Assembly: GCA_036023115.1 (NCBI GenBank)
Contig: JAYKKT010000074.1
Span: 9,050,501 to 9,114,500, forward strand
Reading direction: 5' to 3'
Origin: Brasenia schreberi
Taxonomy: Eukaryota > Streptophyta > Magnoliopsida > Nymphaeales > Cabombaceae
Length of the DNA stretch: 64,000 bases
Shown here: positions 37,501 to 45,460 of the stretch, piece by piece
How the letters are laid out: each line of letters starts with the position of its first letter
Numbering within the stretch: position 1 is the stretch's first letter
Position numbers and translations under genes: made by a program
The notes under the pieces: generated by a model
The model's database searches: none
What the model was told of the DNA's origin: nothing
What the model saw: only the letters and a program-made list of their open reading frames with translations

Positions 37501-39857
37501 ATAGACACAGCATTAACTGAAGTTCACCTTCTTTTCAAAATAACTTGGATCGGTTTCAGCTGCTGGAATCTCTCCTAGCATATGTAGCACGGGATCAAAG
37601 TCCTACACAAACAAAGCAACAAAAGTTCATAATAAGTAGTACCCGCCTTCAAATAACGAATAGATGAAGTATCCATAAAGAGAAAATAGATCATGTAATC
37701 AATTTCATGTAGATGCCCTTTCCAAAGCAAATCTTGGGTCGCACCACAAGCTCTAAGATTTCTCACTCATGAGCAGCACCTATGCATGGAGAAGCAAATC
37801 TATCTTGACAGTTTAAACAATTGCAATGTGATTTCTCCTTAACTCAATTACTGGACAATTAATATCAGTTTGCAGTAAAATCCAGGCAGGTTTAGTTACA
37901 ATAACAAAAGCACATATGCAAGTTCAGTAAAATATGTCATTATCAATAGGTAAGCATTTTGTAAATGCGAGTCAAAGTAATTTTGGTCCCACTCCTGTTG
38001 AATTTAAGCTTTTGATTGTCCAGGTTCAAATAATATGAATGTGTTTAGGGCTTGCATCTTAGGCTAATTCAAAGCTGCTCACCATATAATTAGTACTAGG
38101 ATTTAACTTTTACACCAAGGAGTGATCGTCTTAGCACGGATGTTGAATGCTATTAGCCCCAGAGATTTGATGAAAAGAGGAACAAGTGGGGGAAAGAGAA
38201 AAGCAAAGGAAACCGAATCAGAATGAGGGAAGAAGTTAACAAAAATCATGAACAAATTATGAGCATATGAATATAAAAGATACAAGATTAACATCATCAG
38301 CAGATATGAAACATGCACTCAAATACCGATTACAATAATCAAATTTTTCAGATATATTTTGAATTATATGAGGTAAAGCATCAAACAGATAGTGCTAAAG
38401 AAAACCTCTTCATAAAAGTCTTCCTCTAATTCTTCAATAGTTTCATCACGATGAGTAACTCCATATATTGATACAAAATTTTCTGATGATGGAAGACTTA
38501 ATCGCTGATGAGGTGGAAGGGATGCCAAAGCTCGAGCTATAACTGCTGCAGTTGCTGCCCTTGCAGGAACCTAGAAATTTGTCATGCTCATCACAATTAA
38601 AAAGACAAGTTCAGAAACAAGCACAAGAAAGAAATAGGAATATTCCATGACACCAAATACCTTTAGCAAACTCCAATAAGCAAAAATAGTCCATGACAAA
38701 GTAATAGGGAATACCATTCACAACCACATGCTCTTTGACATTGGCTTCTTAGTCCCAATAACAGCATTACCTGATGTTGTTAACCAAAAGTTCAACTCCT
38801 CTTGACATACTAGCTTCTTAGGCCAAACATGGCATCAAAAATTCTGAATTATCTTGTTTATTTTGTTTTCTAGCTTGGAGCTTAGATGGTTTTACAGTGC
38901 ATTGTATGGGATCTTCATATGGATTCAACTTACAGCCAGTTCCTCTTTCTGTCACCCTTAGAAACCTGAGAGTAACAACAAAGTGCCCCCTCATAGATGT
39001 GAATGGAATGGTTCTTCCAGGTTCTATCTTGAATCATGCAACAGAGAGCAATTTTAGGTTTTGTCCAAAATCAAGCCTCAGAATCGCAAAGTCCTGTGCT
39101 GCTAAAAGCAACAACACAGGGTGTCTTTGATTGTCAGCCTTAGAGCAACTTTGTATTCAGAGTTTAAACTAGTCCAGCTAAAATGTGCCCTTACCAGAAC
39201 CCCCACAAATGCAAACATGTACCGGAAGAGGAACTTCTATTTGCATGATGGCATGTTAACCAACCATATGCTTGAATCAAGGCATCGTATCAGACGTCTG
39301 GGGTAATAAGCAAAATCTTAAGCAGACTCCCGGAACCAAGAATGCCGTGTTCTTGAAGTTACGGAAATATAAATAAGCACAGATAACTTGAAGCCGACAT
39401 TTTTCTAACTCCCAGTTCGCATCCATTAACCGACAGCATCCAACTATATCTAGTTAGTATTATAAAACTACGTATTACAACCCCATCCACCGGATTCCCC
39501 ATTTATTCTTAGCAATTAGAAGTTACAAAGATGAAAAGCATAACAAGGCTACGCTTTTCAAGATTTATAGGCCACACAATGCAAAGACCTAAAACTCTTT
39601 CCGGCTAGATAAGCTCCTAATCCAACATATCATGTCATGAGTGATTGAATGCAGATAAACCCCTAAATCCATACATATCGTGACATCGAAGACTGAATAC
39701 AGTATAGATAATCAATTTTCAATGGAAAGTGAGACGAAAGCAGGCGCATGGAGAGCAAGCATACCTCAGGACGATCTAAATGAAAGGGAAGAATCCCTAG
39801 AGACCTCGCCGATCTAACAGAACTAAGAAGCCTCTCCCCGACCTTAGATAGATCCAT
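4020..39857 (-). CDS. VPS50: VPS50/syndetin-like endosomal trafficking subunit, 17 exons, C-terminus outside window
   Basis: Plant syndetin (VPS50), the subunit that with VPS51, VPS52 and VPS53 forms the EARP tethering complex on recycling endosomes. Exons in transcript order: 39857-39765, 38570-38406, 37602-37528, 35739-35661, 35049-34985, 29911-29822, 28468-28379, 28187-28101, 27949-27866, 22405-22286, 21226-21195, 7969-7837, 7487-6951, 5219-4693, 4581-4518, 4431-4350, 4204-4020. They sum to 2508 nt with matching phases and no stop. All boundaries are GT-AG; the donor after 4350 (GTCATA) is weak. Segments recalled from the Arabidopsis syndetin-like protein align throughout, for example [31 protein letters not shown] and [13 protein letters not shown]. 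The start is the first ATG in frame. That family is about 1100 residues, so some 290 C-terminal residues are missing; I found no further exon between 1 and 4019. VPS54 was considered, since it shares the N-terminal fold. Confidence 0.85.
4693..7969 (-). CDS. VPS50: VPS50 exons 12-14: central region with Ser-rich linker
   Basis: Residues 327-726. Exon 12 (7969-7837) encodes [20 protein letters not shown] and a helix ending MSFQLHDK. Exon 13 (7487-6951, 179 codons) begins with a Ser/Thr-rich, probably disordered stretch, then the well-conserved [20 protein letters not shown] and the [20 protein letters not shown] region. Exon 14 (5219-4693) starts [12 protein letters not shown], followed by LLGDGAPLI and an acidic, Asn/Ser-rich segment near [15 protein letters not shown]. 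The linker parts look fast-evolving; the blocks around them identify the family. Confidence 0.88.
7726..7786 (-). mobile_element. RTE 3'-end micro-insertion with 13-bp target-site duplication
   Basis: Thirty-five bases (7739-7773) correspond, on the minus strand, to the RTE 3' end from CCCCATCTAGTATGGGAAAA to its GTT repeats. They are flanked by perfect AGGGCAACACTCC repeats at 7726-7738 and 7774-7786. The insertion lies in the 349-bp intron between VPS50 exons 12 and 13. Confidence 0.78.
9470..9477 (+). promoter_or_regulatory. TATA box in left foldback arm
   Basis: TATAAAAG followed by GGGGCC and, about 50-80 bases on, a GA-rich leader (about 9521-9560). A mirror copy lies in the right arm, so initiation from both would be convergent. 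Activity is inference from sequence context only. Confidence 0.45.
12023..12030 (-). promoter_or_regulatory. TATA box in right foldback arm
   Basis: Reverse complement of the left-arm TATAAAAG box, followed on the minus strand by the same leader (CT-rich on the plus strand at about 11930-11965). It faces the left-arm box across the palindrome centre. Confidence 0.45.
13203..14445 (-). mobile_element. Older RTE LINE remnant
   Basis: The 3' end (AAC repeats at about 13203-13212, then the complement of the family's last 80 bases) is followed leftward in the element by diverged copies of the RT C-terminal region: the plus-strand text near 14040-14280 parallels the well-preserved copy at 14640-14960. 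It is split by an insertion at 13453-13993. It is more diverged than its neighbour at 14458-17780. Confidence 0.65.
13444..14002. mobile_element. Mutator-like MITE with 9-bp target-site duplication
   Basis: A 541-bp non-coding insertion (13453-13993) within the RTE remnant. Flanks are perfect GTTCAAACC repeats at 13444-13452 and 13994-14002; the uninterrupted RTE copy nearby has a single GTCCAAACC at the same place. Ends are imperfect inverted repeats (AATGATATAAATAT versus AATGTTGTAGATAT, 11 of 14). A 9-bp duplication is usual for Mutator-like elements. TATCGTACGATT-type motifs lie near the left end. Confidence 0.6.
15747..16901. mobile_element. hAT-like element, copy 1, with 8-bp target-site duplication
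   Basis: A 1139-bp insertion (15755-16893) in the RTE copy. The duplication is GTCTCCCT (15747-15754) and GTCTTCCT (16894-16901), 7 of 8; the uninterrupted RTE copy at 60912-62755 has one GTCTCCCT there. Ends are inverted CAGTGTTATC / CAGTGTTGTC, fitting the hAT terminal pattern. Both ends carry dense CGATACG/TATCGTAC repeats. The interior has no intact frame; an acidic reading around 16435-16500 ([12 protein letters not shown]) might be the last trace of a transposase C-terminus, but that is weak. Confidence 0.75.
17147..17346. repeat. 100-bp tandem duplication inside RTE copy
   Basis: Two adjacent near-identical 100-bp units begin CTGATTTGGCTAACTCTCCT at 17147 and 17247. The RTE copy at 60912-62755 has a single version of this segment, so the duplication arose after insertion. 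Confidence 0.8.
17781..18190 (-). mobile_element. Diverged RTE LINE fragment with nested RTE tail
   Basis: Plus-strand text such as AATAACATGCACCAAGGTAG and TATGGACTTAGTGTTGACCC parallels the RT core of the copy at 14458-17780 but with more changes. At about 18028-18047 a CAACAACAACTAAGCC 3' tail interrupts it, followed by a partial repeat of the preceding text. Boundaries are approximate. Confidence 0.6.
18191..19010. other. VPS50 intron, nothing recognised
   Basis: Intronic DNA between RTE and LINE remnants. Short open frames on both strands near 18630-18980 overlap one another and match no family known to me. Confidence 0.4.
19011..19740 (-). mobile_element. L1-type LINE remnant (RT C-terminal part)
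   Basis: On the minus strand [11 protein letters not shown], then after a gap [13 protein letters not shown], are the conserved blocks following the L1 reverse transcriptase core (the family reads YLG(V/I)PL ... GR(V/L)xLIKSVL). Upstream, ELDIAKA at about 19600 could be the RT 'KLDxxKAFD' motif. Several frame breaks. A decayed copy inside the VPS50 intron; limits are approximate. Confidence 0.5.
19741..21194. other. VPS50 intron, nothing recognised
   Basis: No exon, RNA gene or transposon family identified. The minus-strand frames at 20152-20337 and 20439-20642 may be further parts of the L1-type remnant on the same strand but carry no motif I can name. Confidence 0.35.
21195..22405 (-). CDS. 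VPS50: VPS50 exons 10-11
   Basis: Residues 277-327. Exon 10 (22405-22286) encodes [20 protein letters not shown] and then [13 protein letters not shown]. Exon 11 (21226-21195) is a 32-nt micro-exon encoding [10 protein letters not shown] plus two bases of an Arg codon; that codon is completed by the first base of exon 12, 13.2 kb away. The micro-exon is supported by the TTTTGCAG acceptor, the GTGTGT donor, the exact phase, and its place between two conserved segments. Confidence 0.8.
21624..21889 (+). repeat. 133-bp tandem duplication containing an RTE 3' end
   Basis: Two adjacent copies start TCGAGCTCTACGGCATGAAA at 21624 and 21757. Each includes an RTE 3' terminus (AAGAATCCATGTAG through AAGGCTTGGCTGTTGTTG) and about 65 bases of flanking DNA, so the duplication followed the RTE insertion. 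It lies in the VPS50 exon 10-11 intron. Confidence 0.85.
22406..23505. other. VPS50 intron 9, 3' part, nothing recognised
   Basis: Unannotated intronic DNA between exon 10 and the copia insertion. No coding, RNA or repeat signal identified. Confidence 0.4.
23506..23859 (+). repeat. Copia 5' LTR
   Basis: 354 bp from TGATAGAAGG to CTTCATTACG, the last base changed from the canonical CA seen in the 3' LTR. It shares CCCTCTTTCTTCCTCTCTC and TTCTTCAAAGTGTTTATG with the 3' LTR. A CCA/CTG-rich stretch lies at 23518-23600. Confidence 0.85.
23860..23874 (+). other. Copia primer-binding site
   Basis: TGGTATCAAAGCCTC directly after the 5' LTR. It matches the 3' end of initiator-methionine tRNA (TGGTATCAGAGC) with one change, the usual primer of plant copia elements. 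Confidence 0.8.
27058..27066 (+). other. Copia polypurine tract
   Basis: AAGGAAGGG immediately before the TGTTAAGG start of the 3' LTR; the usual priming site for plus-strand synthesis. Confidence 0.7.
27067..27737 (+). repeat. Copia 3' LTR interrupted by a solo LTR
   Basis: 671 bp, TGTTAAGG to TTCATTACA. It is longer than the 5' LTR because of a 293-bp insertion plus its 5-bp duplication, and about 20-40 bp of extra sequence around 27530-27570. Divergence from the 5' LTR is substantial, so the insertion is old. Confidence 0.85.
27185..27487. mobile_element. Solo LTR nested in the copia 3' LTR
   Basis: A 293-bp segment (27190-27482) begins TGTTGAAATTCG and ends TTCTTCAACA, a short TG...CA inverted end, and is flanked by TCTCT at 27185-27189 and 27483-27487. 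The uninterrupted 5' LTR lacks it. A TATATAA motif lies near 27364. No coding capacity; best explained as a solo LTR of another family. Confidence 0.7.
27866..29911 (-). CDS. VPS50: VPS50 exons 6-9: helical N-terminal domain
   Basis: Residues 160-276, exons 29911-29822, 28468-28379, 28187-28101 and 27949-27866, all phase 0 and 84-90 nt. Visible segments are [52 protein letters not shown] and [18 protein letters not shown]. The donor of exon 9 is AAT|GTAGGT: using the next GT, 4 nt downstream, would break the reading frame into exon 10. Exons 7-9 are separated by introns of only 191 and 151 bp, while the introns on both sides of this block (5.1 kb and 5.5 kb) are full of transposons. Confidence 0.85.
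29541..29745. repeat. 116-bp tandem duplication in VPS50 intron
   Basis: TTCATGCTGAAACTGACAAG and the next 50 bases, to CAATAAGATGA, occur at about 29557 and again at 29673 with almost no change, including the preceding AAAATAACA. It lies just downstream of exon 6 on the minus strand. Confidence 0.8.
30750..31345 (+). mobile_element. Decayed RTE LINE 3' part
   Basis: Plus-strand text parallels the RTE RT C-terminal region (AAGTTTGGTCATTTGGTTAC, GGAGATGTTACACATATAAT, AGATGATTTGGTCATGTAAA) with many changes. It is interrupted by a 47-bp RTE tail insertion at 30865-30911 and followed by another RTE copy. Confidence 0.7.
30850..30926 (+). mobile_element. RTE 3'-end micro-insertion with 15-bp target-site duplication
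   Basis: Forty-seven bases (30865-30911), the last part of the RTE family (GACCCCGTCTAGTATGGGAA to GTT repeats), lie between GTTTTTCATAATGAT (30850-30864) and GTCTTTCATAATGAT (30912-30926), 14 of 15 matching. The target is itself an RTE remnant. Confidence 0.78.
32073..33081. mobile_element. hAT-like element, copy 2, with perfect 8-bp target-site duplication
   Basis: A 993-bp insertion (32081-33073) flanked by GGTGATAT at 32073-32080 and 33074-33081. The right end is the same as in copy 1 (AGACAACACTG); the left end has drifted (AAGTTTTATC for CAGTGTTATC). The interior is clearly related to copy 1, for example TTCATTGAGTGGGCATTTCA and the flanking text, and both ends carry CGATACG/TATCGTAC repeats. 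No intact frame. Confidence 0.78.
33268..33672 (+). repeat. 203-bp tandem duplication inside RTE copy
   Basis: AGATAACATTATATTAGTTG begins units at 33268 and 33471; both continue through [15 protein letters not shown] coding text and CTTTCGACTTAGTAAAACAA. Other RTE copies in the window have this region once. Confidence 0.8.
34435..34625 (+). repeat. tRNA-like (possible SINE head) sequences
   Basis: TAGCTCAATGGTAGA, which resembles a tRNA A box/D arm, occurs at about 34431 and 34546. The second is followed by a possible stem (CCCCACC...GGTGGG) and GAATTCGAATCTA, similar to a B box (GGTTCGAATCC). A complete tRNA cloverleaf cannot be drawn, so a decayed tRNA-derived SINE is the better reading. 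Limits are uncertain. Confidence 0.35.
34985..39857 (-). CDS. VPS50: VPS50 exons 1-5: N-terminal region with coiled-coil-like segment
   Basis: Residues 1-159. Exon 1 (39857-39765) opens [20 protein letters not shown], the usual N-terminus of plant syndetin. Exon 2 (38570-38406) ends in an acidic [10 protein letters not shown] patch. Exon 3 (37602-37528) carries [13 protein letters not shown]. Exons 4 and 5 (35739-35661, 35049-34985) encode [18 protein letters not shown] and [20 protein letters not shown], the amphipathic helices of the Vps54-N-like region thought to join the coiled-coil bundle of the tethering complex. Introns here are 0.6-1.8 kb, so this is the most compact part of the gene's upstream half. 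Confidence 0.85.
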
Positions 39858-40860
39858 CTGGTCTCGAAAGCTAAATGTTTTTCGGGCTTCTAACAGCGAA
39901 ACAAATCCTTCCACCGATCCTCCATATCCTCCTCCTGTAAGGACAGAAAGCCACGGGCATGCCAGTCCGGAGCGTCCAGAATTACCCCATTTTATCGATC
40001 AACAGTAGTTACAGCGTCCGACAGCCAAATGGCCTTATCGGCATTGCGGCACGCCAATTCTTCGCACTAACGCCGACAAAGTCAAAAACAATCATCAGAA
40101 AAGCAGTCAATTTCCTTTACTAGTGGCGGATCCCGTTCGTTCACCAAAACCTACAGAGGAACCAAGCGATCCACCGGAAACGCAACACGGTTCCGGTCAA
40201 ACCGTCAGAAATGGGCCTTCTAGTGCGAAGAAGAGAACGCAGATAGGCGCCGTGATTCAGAAGGAAACGAAATTTGCGCGACGCTGTAGATCGATTGATC
40301 GACCGATTCGAACTCTCGTCGTAGCGATTGGGTGAGAATCGAGAAGGAAACAGGAAGCAGATCCAGCGAAACCAAGAGAGATTGCTAATGGCATCACTAC
40401 GAAGGCCAGCTAGCGTGGTTGAATCGGACCCTGGGCAGGTTTGGGCTGCGTGGATTGTTTCTCTTTATGCGATGGAGCAACTTCGTCGGTTCACTCTCCT
40501 CCTGCGGTATCAATAGCGGATGATGTAAATGCAACGGGTTAAATAAAAGGAACGGAGAGTCCGCGGCACGCCCTCAGCCTCTCCCGGCGGGAAACGCTTT
40601 CCTGGGACACCGTGACACAAACTTGTGACACGAGATACGTCGTTAATTCAACTTTTACATGGTTAACAGAAGAATAAGAGACACCGCGACGTCGAGCTGA
40701 AGTGTCCAGGTGACGGCTTTTGTTCACTGACAAGTCTTGACCAGCACGCTGACTCGTGTCCTTGTGTAGTTTTACTACTCTTGGTTGAGATGCAGCTGGA
40801 GTGTCGGCGAGACATTGCCGCGGACGGCTGTCAAACCTATTCTTAACCTTGAAATGAATG
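39858..40860 (-). promoter_or_regulatory. Presumed VPS50 promoter and 5' leader
   Basis: Upstream of the VPS50 ATG. The leader holds a good acceptor (TCCTTACAG, exon side from 39934), so a 5'-UTR intron is possible; the matching donor was not identified. The sequence near 39940-40560 is richer in G+C than the surrounding introns and the TE-derived DNA, as expected for a leader and proximal promoter. Open frames here (for example 40123-40335 on the plus strand) match nothing I recognise and lack splice or start context. No clear TATA box was found. Confidence 0.4.
39890..39925 (-). other. Possible upstream ORF in the VPS50 leader
   Basis: A 12-codon frame (MEDRWKDLFRC, then TAG) starts 68 nt before the VPS50 start codon and ends before it in another frame. 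If the mRNA starts upstream of 39925 it would be the first AUG met by scanning ribosomes and could lower VPS50 translation. The VPS50 AUG itself has C at -3 and G at +4, so it is not an optimal context. Transcript evidence is absent. Confidence 0.35.
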
Positions 40861-41851
40861 TAGGGGTGAGCATATCTGAATTATCGACCAAGATCCAATA
40901 CCGAAAAAATCCAAATAACCGATCTACTAAACGTTAAACCCTTAACCCCTCCCGTGTTCTCACTTCTTGCCTGCCACTTTATTGCAATGCCTCTCGATTG
41001 CCCTTGCACAACCTCTATGGAGTGGTTGATGGAGAACGGCCTCCATCACTAGCGGTTGACAACAATCACCAGTGATTCATCAATGTTTTTTCTATTTTTC
41101 CAAGCTAAAACCCTTGAATTTGGGGTTCGGCATTTTAGTTTGAATGTTGATTCTTGAATTGCATGACTGTCATTTTGGGAGCAGATTGTTTATACGGTGA
41201 AATGAGTTGCTCCTGTTGCCAAAGAAAAAAAAAAGGTAGGGTTTTGAGCTTTTTAAAACATTATGTATTCTCGTTGTTGTTGGTTCTTCTTTTTACCATA
41301 TGCTTTGATTGGCATTGTCGCTATGCATGAGGAGCCAAAGGAAGAGAGCGACAAAGATACGGGGTTTAACTTGTTTGATTAGCAAGGTTTTATGGTTTCT
41401 GTTTAAAAAATTGTTAGAAGATTTTGCAAATTTAACTATTAATTTTGGCAAGATCATTCATTGGATCAATGCAATGATATCATGTTCTAGCTTGATTGAA
41501 ATACATTTATCGTTTAGGAGTCACTTATTTGTTCACACATGGAACTTGAAAGAGTGCATGATTTTGCATAATTTATTCTCTATTTTGCTTCACGAACTAC
41601 TGCATTAAGACAAACTCCTTTTACTCGATGAAATTCGATATTGGTTTGTTGCTTTTCTCTTTTTATTGTTCTAATAGAGTTTCCTTTACATACATGTCTA
41701 CAAACTGAATAACCCAACCATATCTATCTCGGTTTGGTTTGCTCCAGAATTTGGTTCAGGTTAGTTATCCAGATTACTTTGAATCCAGATTTGGGAAATC
41801 TATTTCAGTTTGGTTCAGTTACTGAATCAAACTGACCGATGCACACTCCTA
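40861..41851. mobile_element. TIR element of the 'TAGGGGTGAGC' type, non-autonomous
   Basis: Ends TAGGGGTGAGCAT (40861) and the complement TAGGAGTGTGCAT (to 41851) are inverted, with AAYCGA/CGGTT-type text just inside both, as in common plant hAT-like elements. Possible 8-bp duplications AATGAATG / CTTTAATG match at only 5 of 8. About 990 bp, no transposase recognised. It lies near the VPS50 promoter in the divergent intergenic region. Confidence 0.5.
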
Positions 41852-43009
41852 CTTTAATGAGTTGTCTTGTGCAATGAGAGGACAACTCACTTGGCAAGGG
41901 ACTCGGCTCATGGGATCAAGGTCATGAGTGAGAATACTCTAGGCATATGTACTTAACTTCAACTGTAATATTATATGGAGAGAGAGAGAGAGGGAGGGAG
42001 AGAGAGTATAGTTCATGCACACATTCTCTAATCTGATTTTAACCGTTCCATCTTTAACATTAATAGTTGAGATCTTTAATTAAACAAGCAAATAATATCA
42101 GGTTCATTTGTAAAAATACTGAAGTACATTTTAACTTTTTGAAGAAAAAAGAGAAGAGAGATACATTGGTATTGCCTGTGTGTAGAGAGATAATTGATTT
42201 TAGATATTGAAACAATGGTTGGTGGTACCGTACTCTTTCATTTGTATTCATCGATTGATAGATATAATTGTGGCAATTACATTACTTCTAAAAACTTATA
42301 TTTTCATAAAAAAAATCTTATACTTGAAGCTTTATATATATATATGAGAAGTTGTAGATGCGTACATTTGTTCATCTTCAAATTCACTTTATCATCTCAA
42401 TTATTTGATATTTGATATGAACGGTTGAAGTAATAAAATAAAAAAACATTCAATATTTGAGGTGAACAATTAAGATCTATTAAATATAGTTTACAAAAAT
42501 ACATTGATACTTTTTAAGAGACCAAAGTGGATTTATGAAAGATGTGTACATAGACTATGCTTTTTTTACATGCACATATATATATAACGTGTATATCACC
42601 TTTTTCTATGACAGCTTCCTGCCTTGGAATTATGAGTGACACGTCCCGCGCCCATTGTTCATCACGGAAAATCTCCACCATATATCTAATCTCGGAAAAC
42701 CTCGACCGCATATCTTCACCTTCTTCGTTTGATCCACCCCTGAGCCGGATCTTTCAAATCAGAAGTTGTGTGCACGTCTTTGAAGTCAAATATATGACAC
42801 AGTTGTCAGTCTCAAGAATGTGGATGTCGTCTTGAAATGTGCTTCTGAGTTTTTTGAAGAAGGTTGTGTGAACGGTGGAAGACGTTGCCGAGAATGAAAG
42901 ATGCAAAATATATCAAGGGAGGACGCAGCCACAATCCTATCCTATGCACGCAAGAACAGACCAATTCTTCCTCAAGTATGCGTCGACGTGGGGAGTGTCT
43001 GATTTTGAT
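41852..43009. other. Intergenic, nothing recognised
   Basis: AT-rich DNA with a GA microsatellite at about 41970-42006 and a short TATATA run near 42336. Open frames at 42514-42835 on both strands overlap and match nothing known to me. Confidence 0.4.
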
Positions 43010-45460
43010 TTAACTATTTAGCAAGAAAGACTATCAAAGATCATTAATGGCAATCCTTACAGTTTCAGAAAGGAACTGTTAATGTTGCAAGAATATGATG
43101 GGCTTAGAAGACCGTCTGCAATCTGTTCTGAGAAGGAGCGTTTTGGGGTTAGAATCTTGGACGTTCTAGTCAAGATGACACGCCAAATGGAAAAAAACAG
43201 CCGGAGATATGATCGGGGAATGTACTGAGGTATCTCAAGAATTTGGAATTTAAAGGCTAATGACACATTAATGCATGCGCGGGTTGTCAATAGTTCAACG
43301 ATTTAAAGTAAAAGATAACATTCGAGAATCGAAAAACTTAAAAGCCTTAAATGTGATGTCTGGACTTAAATTCAGCAACCAGGAACCCGCCTCATAACCA
43401 AACCAGGAAAAGTAAAACATATTGTTGAAGATCAGGAAATGACGTCCCCTCCTATGTTGAATGCAGCTTCATTTAGTGGCAAAAGATGGAGACGGTAAGA
43501 TTGGAAGGAGGGAAGGTTGGTTCCTCACAAGGCTTTGGAGATAGTGAAGATGGGGGAAAAGGAGGCAATGGTTTGATGTCAAAGTAGATGTTCGTGTAGA
43601 AATCATTCAGCATTCTATTACTTACATTGTTGCTTATGTTAAAGGAGGTGAAATGGCATGCCGGGTAACGAGTTTTTATGGGCACACGAGTTATCGTACG
43701 AACATTTGTCTTGGCAATTAATGAAAAGTCGTTTTAATGAACAAGTTCCTTGGATTGTGGGAGGGGACTTCAAACGAAATCTTAATGCACGCTGGGAAGA
43801 CTGGAGGAGAACGGGAGACAAATTCAGGATTTTAGAGAGGCTGTTGATTTTTGTGGCATGACTGACATGGGCTACGAAGGTTACAAATTCACCTGGAATA
43901 ATAACTGGCGTTGTGAGGCGTATGTTCGGGTTCGTCTGGATTGTTTCTTATGGAATTGGCATTCCCTATAGAGATGGCCAATTGCATGGGTGAAGCATCT
44001 TCTTTCTCATTACTCATACTGAAAAAGGAGAGTGGAGAAGCAGCTTGCTCATCTGGGTCTAAACCTTTTAAATTTGAGGCGACGTGATTGAGACATGAAG
44101 GTCTAAAAGAAGTTGCGTGCAGGGAATGGAAGGCAACACATCGAAGTGTAGGTCGACGCTCTGTTGCATATACAGTTCATTTGCTAACTCGGGAGTTAGT
44201 CACATGGAACATAGACAACTTTTGTCACAACTGGGAAAAGGTCAAAGATCTGCAACAAGAACTTGTGGGCCTTAATGAGCAGCGGCTGAAGGATAGCAAC
44301 TGAACATGTCATAGGAATGCGAAAGGTTAACTTAATGAAATGCTCTTGAGAGAAGAGATACTATGGAAGCAAAGATTTAGGGTCTCATGTCTAAAGGAAG
44401 GTGACATAAATTCGAAGTCTTCCATGGCAGAGCCTCAACAAGGTGAAGGAAAAACCGAATCCACACTCCCTGGGATAAGCATGAAAGTCTAATCTGAGGG
44501 CAACAAGAAGTTGAGGGGGTTGCATTTGATTGCTTCAATGAATTATTCAAAACTTCAAACCCACATAATATTGAAGATGCAGTTCAGGGGGACTTCAGGA
44601 CGTTGAGTCAATATCTGATTGTCTTCCTTAACACTCCCTTCAATAGGCAGGAAATCAGAGAGGCATTTCAGCAAATGGGTTCACTAAAACCCCGGGACCT
44701 CAGGGACTACCTACTCCTTTCTTTCAACGAATCTGGACGTGGTTGGAGAAGCAGTTAGGCACATGGCCCTTGAGTTCCTGAATAGAGGTAAGTGGTGTCA
44801 AGTTTCGAATTATACTTTCATTGCTTTAATTCCTAGAATTAGAAAGCCAGAGCTTATGTCTCAGTTTAGACCCATTTCTTTGTCTGTAAAACCCTGGCTA
44901 ATAGATTGAAAATCGTCCTCCCTGCTCTTATATGTGAATTCTATAGTACATTTGTTAGAAACAGATTGATAACATAGTATGTTATTATTACATATGAAAT
45001 AATAACATATGTAATACGAGACGAGGAAAAAAGGTTGTGGCTGTTAAATTGGACATGAGCAGGCTATGATATGGTTGAATGGCCTTTCATAGAAGCTGTT
45101 CTGAAAAAATGAGATTCAGTGAACTTTGGATAAACAGAATTATGACTTATGTTTTCTCTGTATCTTTTTTATTAAAAAATAGTATCTGGTTTTCAGGGAA
45201 AGAGATTTAGGCTGGGTGAGAAGCAGGAACCAAGAAATATAGAAGATGAAAAAAATCTTAGACATTTACAAGAAGGCTTCTACGCAGAAACTAAGCTTTG
45301 ACAGGTCCTCCATTTTCTTCTCACCAAATATAGATTGGCACCGAAGGGATGAAATCATCAAAAAGTGTGGTTTTCAACAAGTAGCATTTTCTGAAAAGTA
45401 CTTGAGGGCTCCAACTATTGTAGGGAGGTCTAAGAACTTCTCCTTCCAATAACAAAAAGA
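43010..45460 (+). mobile_element. Decayed L1-type LINE (ORF1, endonuclease, RT remnants)
   Basis: ORF1-like text at 43030-43230 (NPYSFRKELL, QEYDGLRRPSAI, EKERFGVRILDVLVKM) resembles the DUF4283-type region of plant L1 ORF1. The APE endonuclease follows at 43658-43990: YEHLSWQLMKSRFNEQVPWI, VGGDFKRNLNA, then in another frame GYKFTWNNN and VRLDCFL. The linker (RELVTWNIDNFCHNWEKVKD) is at 44088-44303. RT is barely readable (44640-45130: GPQGLPTPF-like, then KLDMSRL). Many frame breaks; pseudogenic. Confidence 0.75.

Noticed and set aside
4020..39857. VPS54 (GARP subunit) rather than VPS50
   Set aside because: The N-terminal fold is shared, but the MDLSKVGE start, the [15 protein letters not shown] block and the [12 protein letters not shown] block fit plant syndetin.
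39663..39914. N-terminal extension of VPS50 by 19 residues
   Set aside because: The frame is open upstream of MDLSK, but its first codon is GTG, not ATG. The ATG at 39857 matches the family N-terminus.
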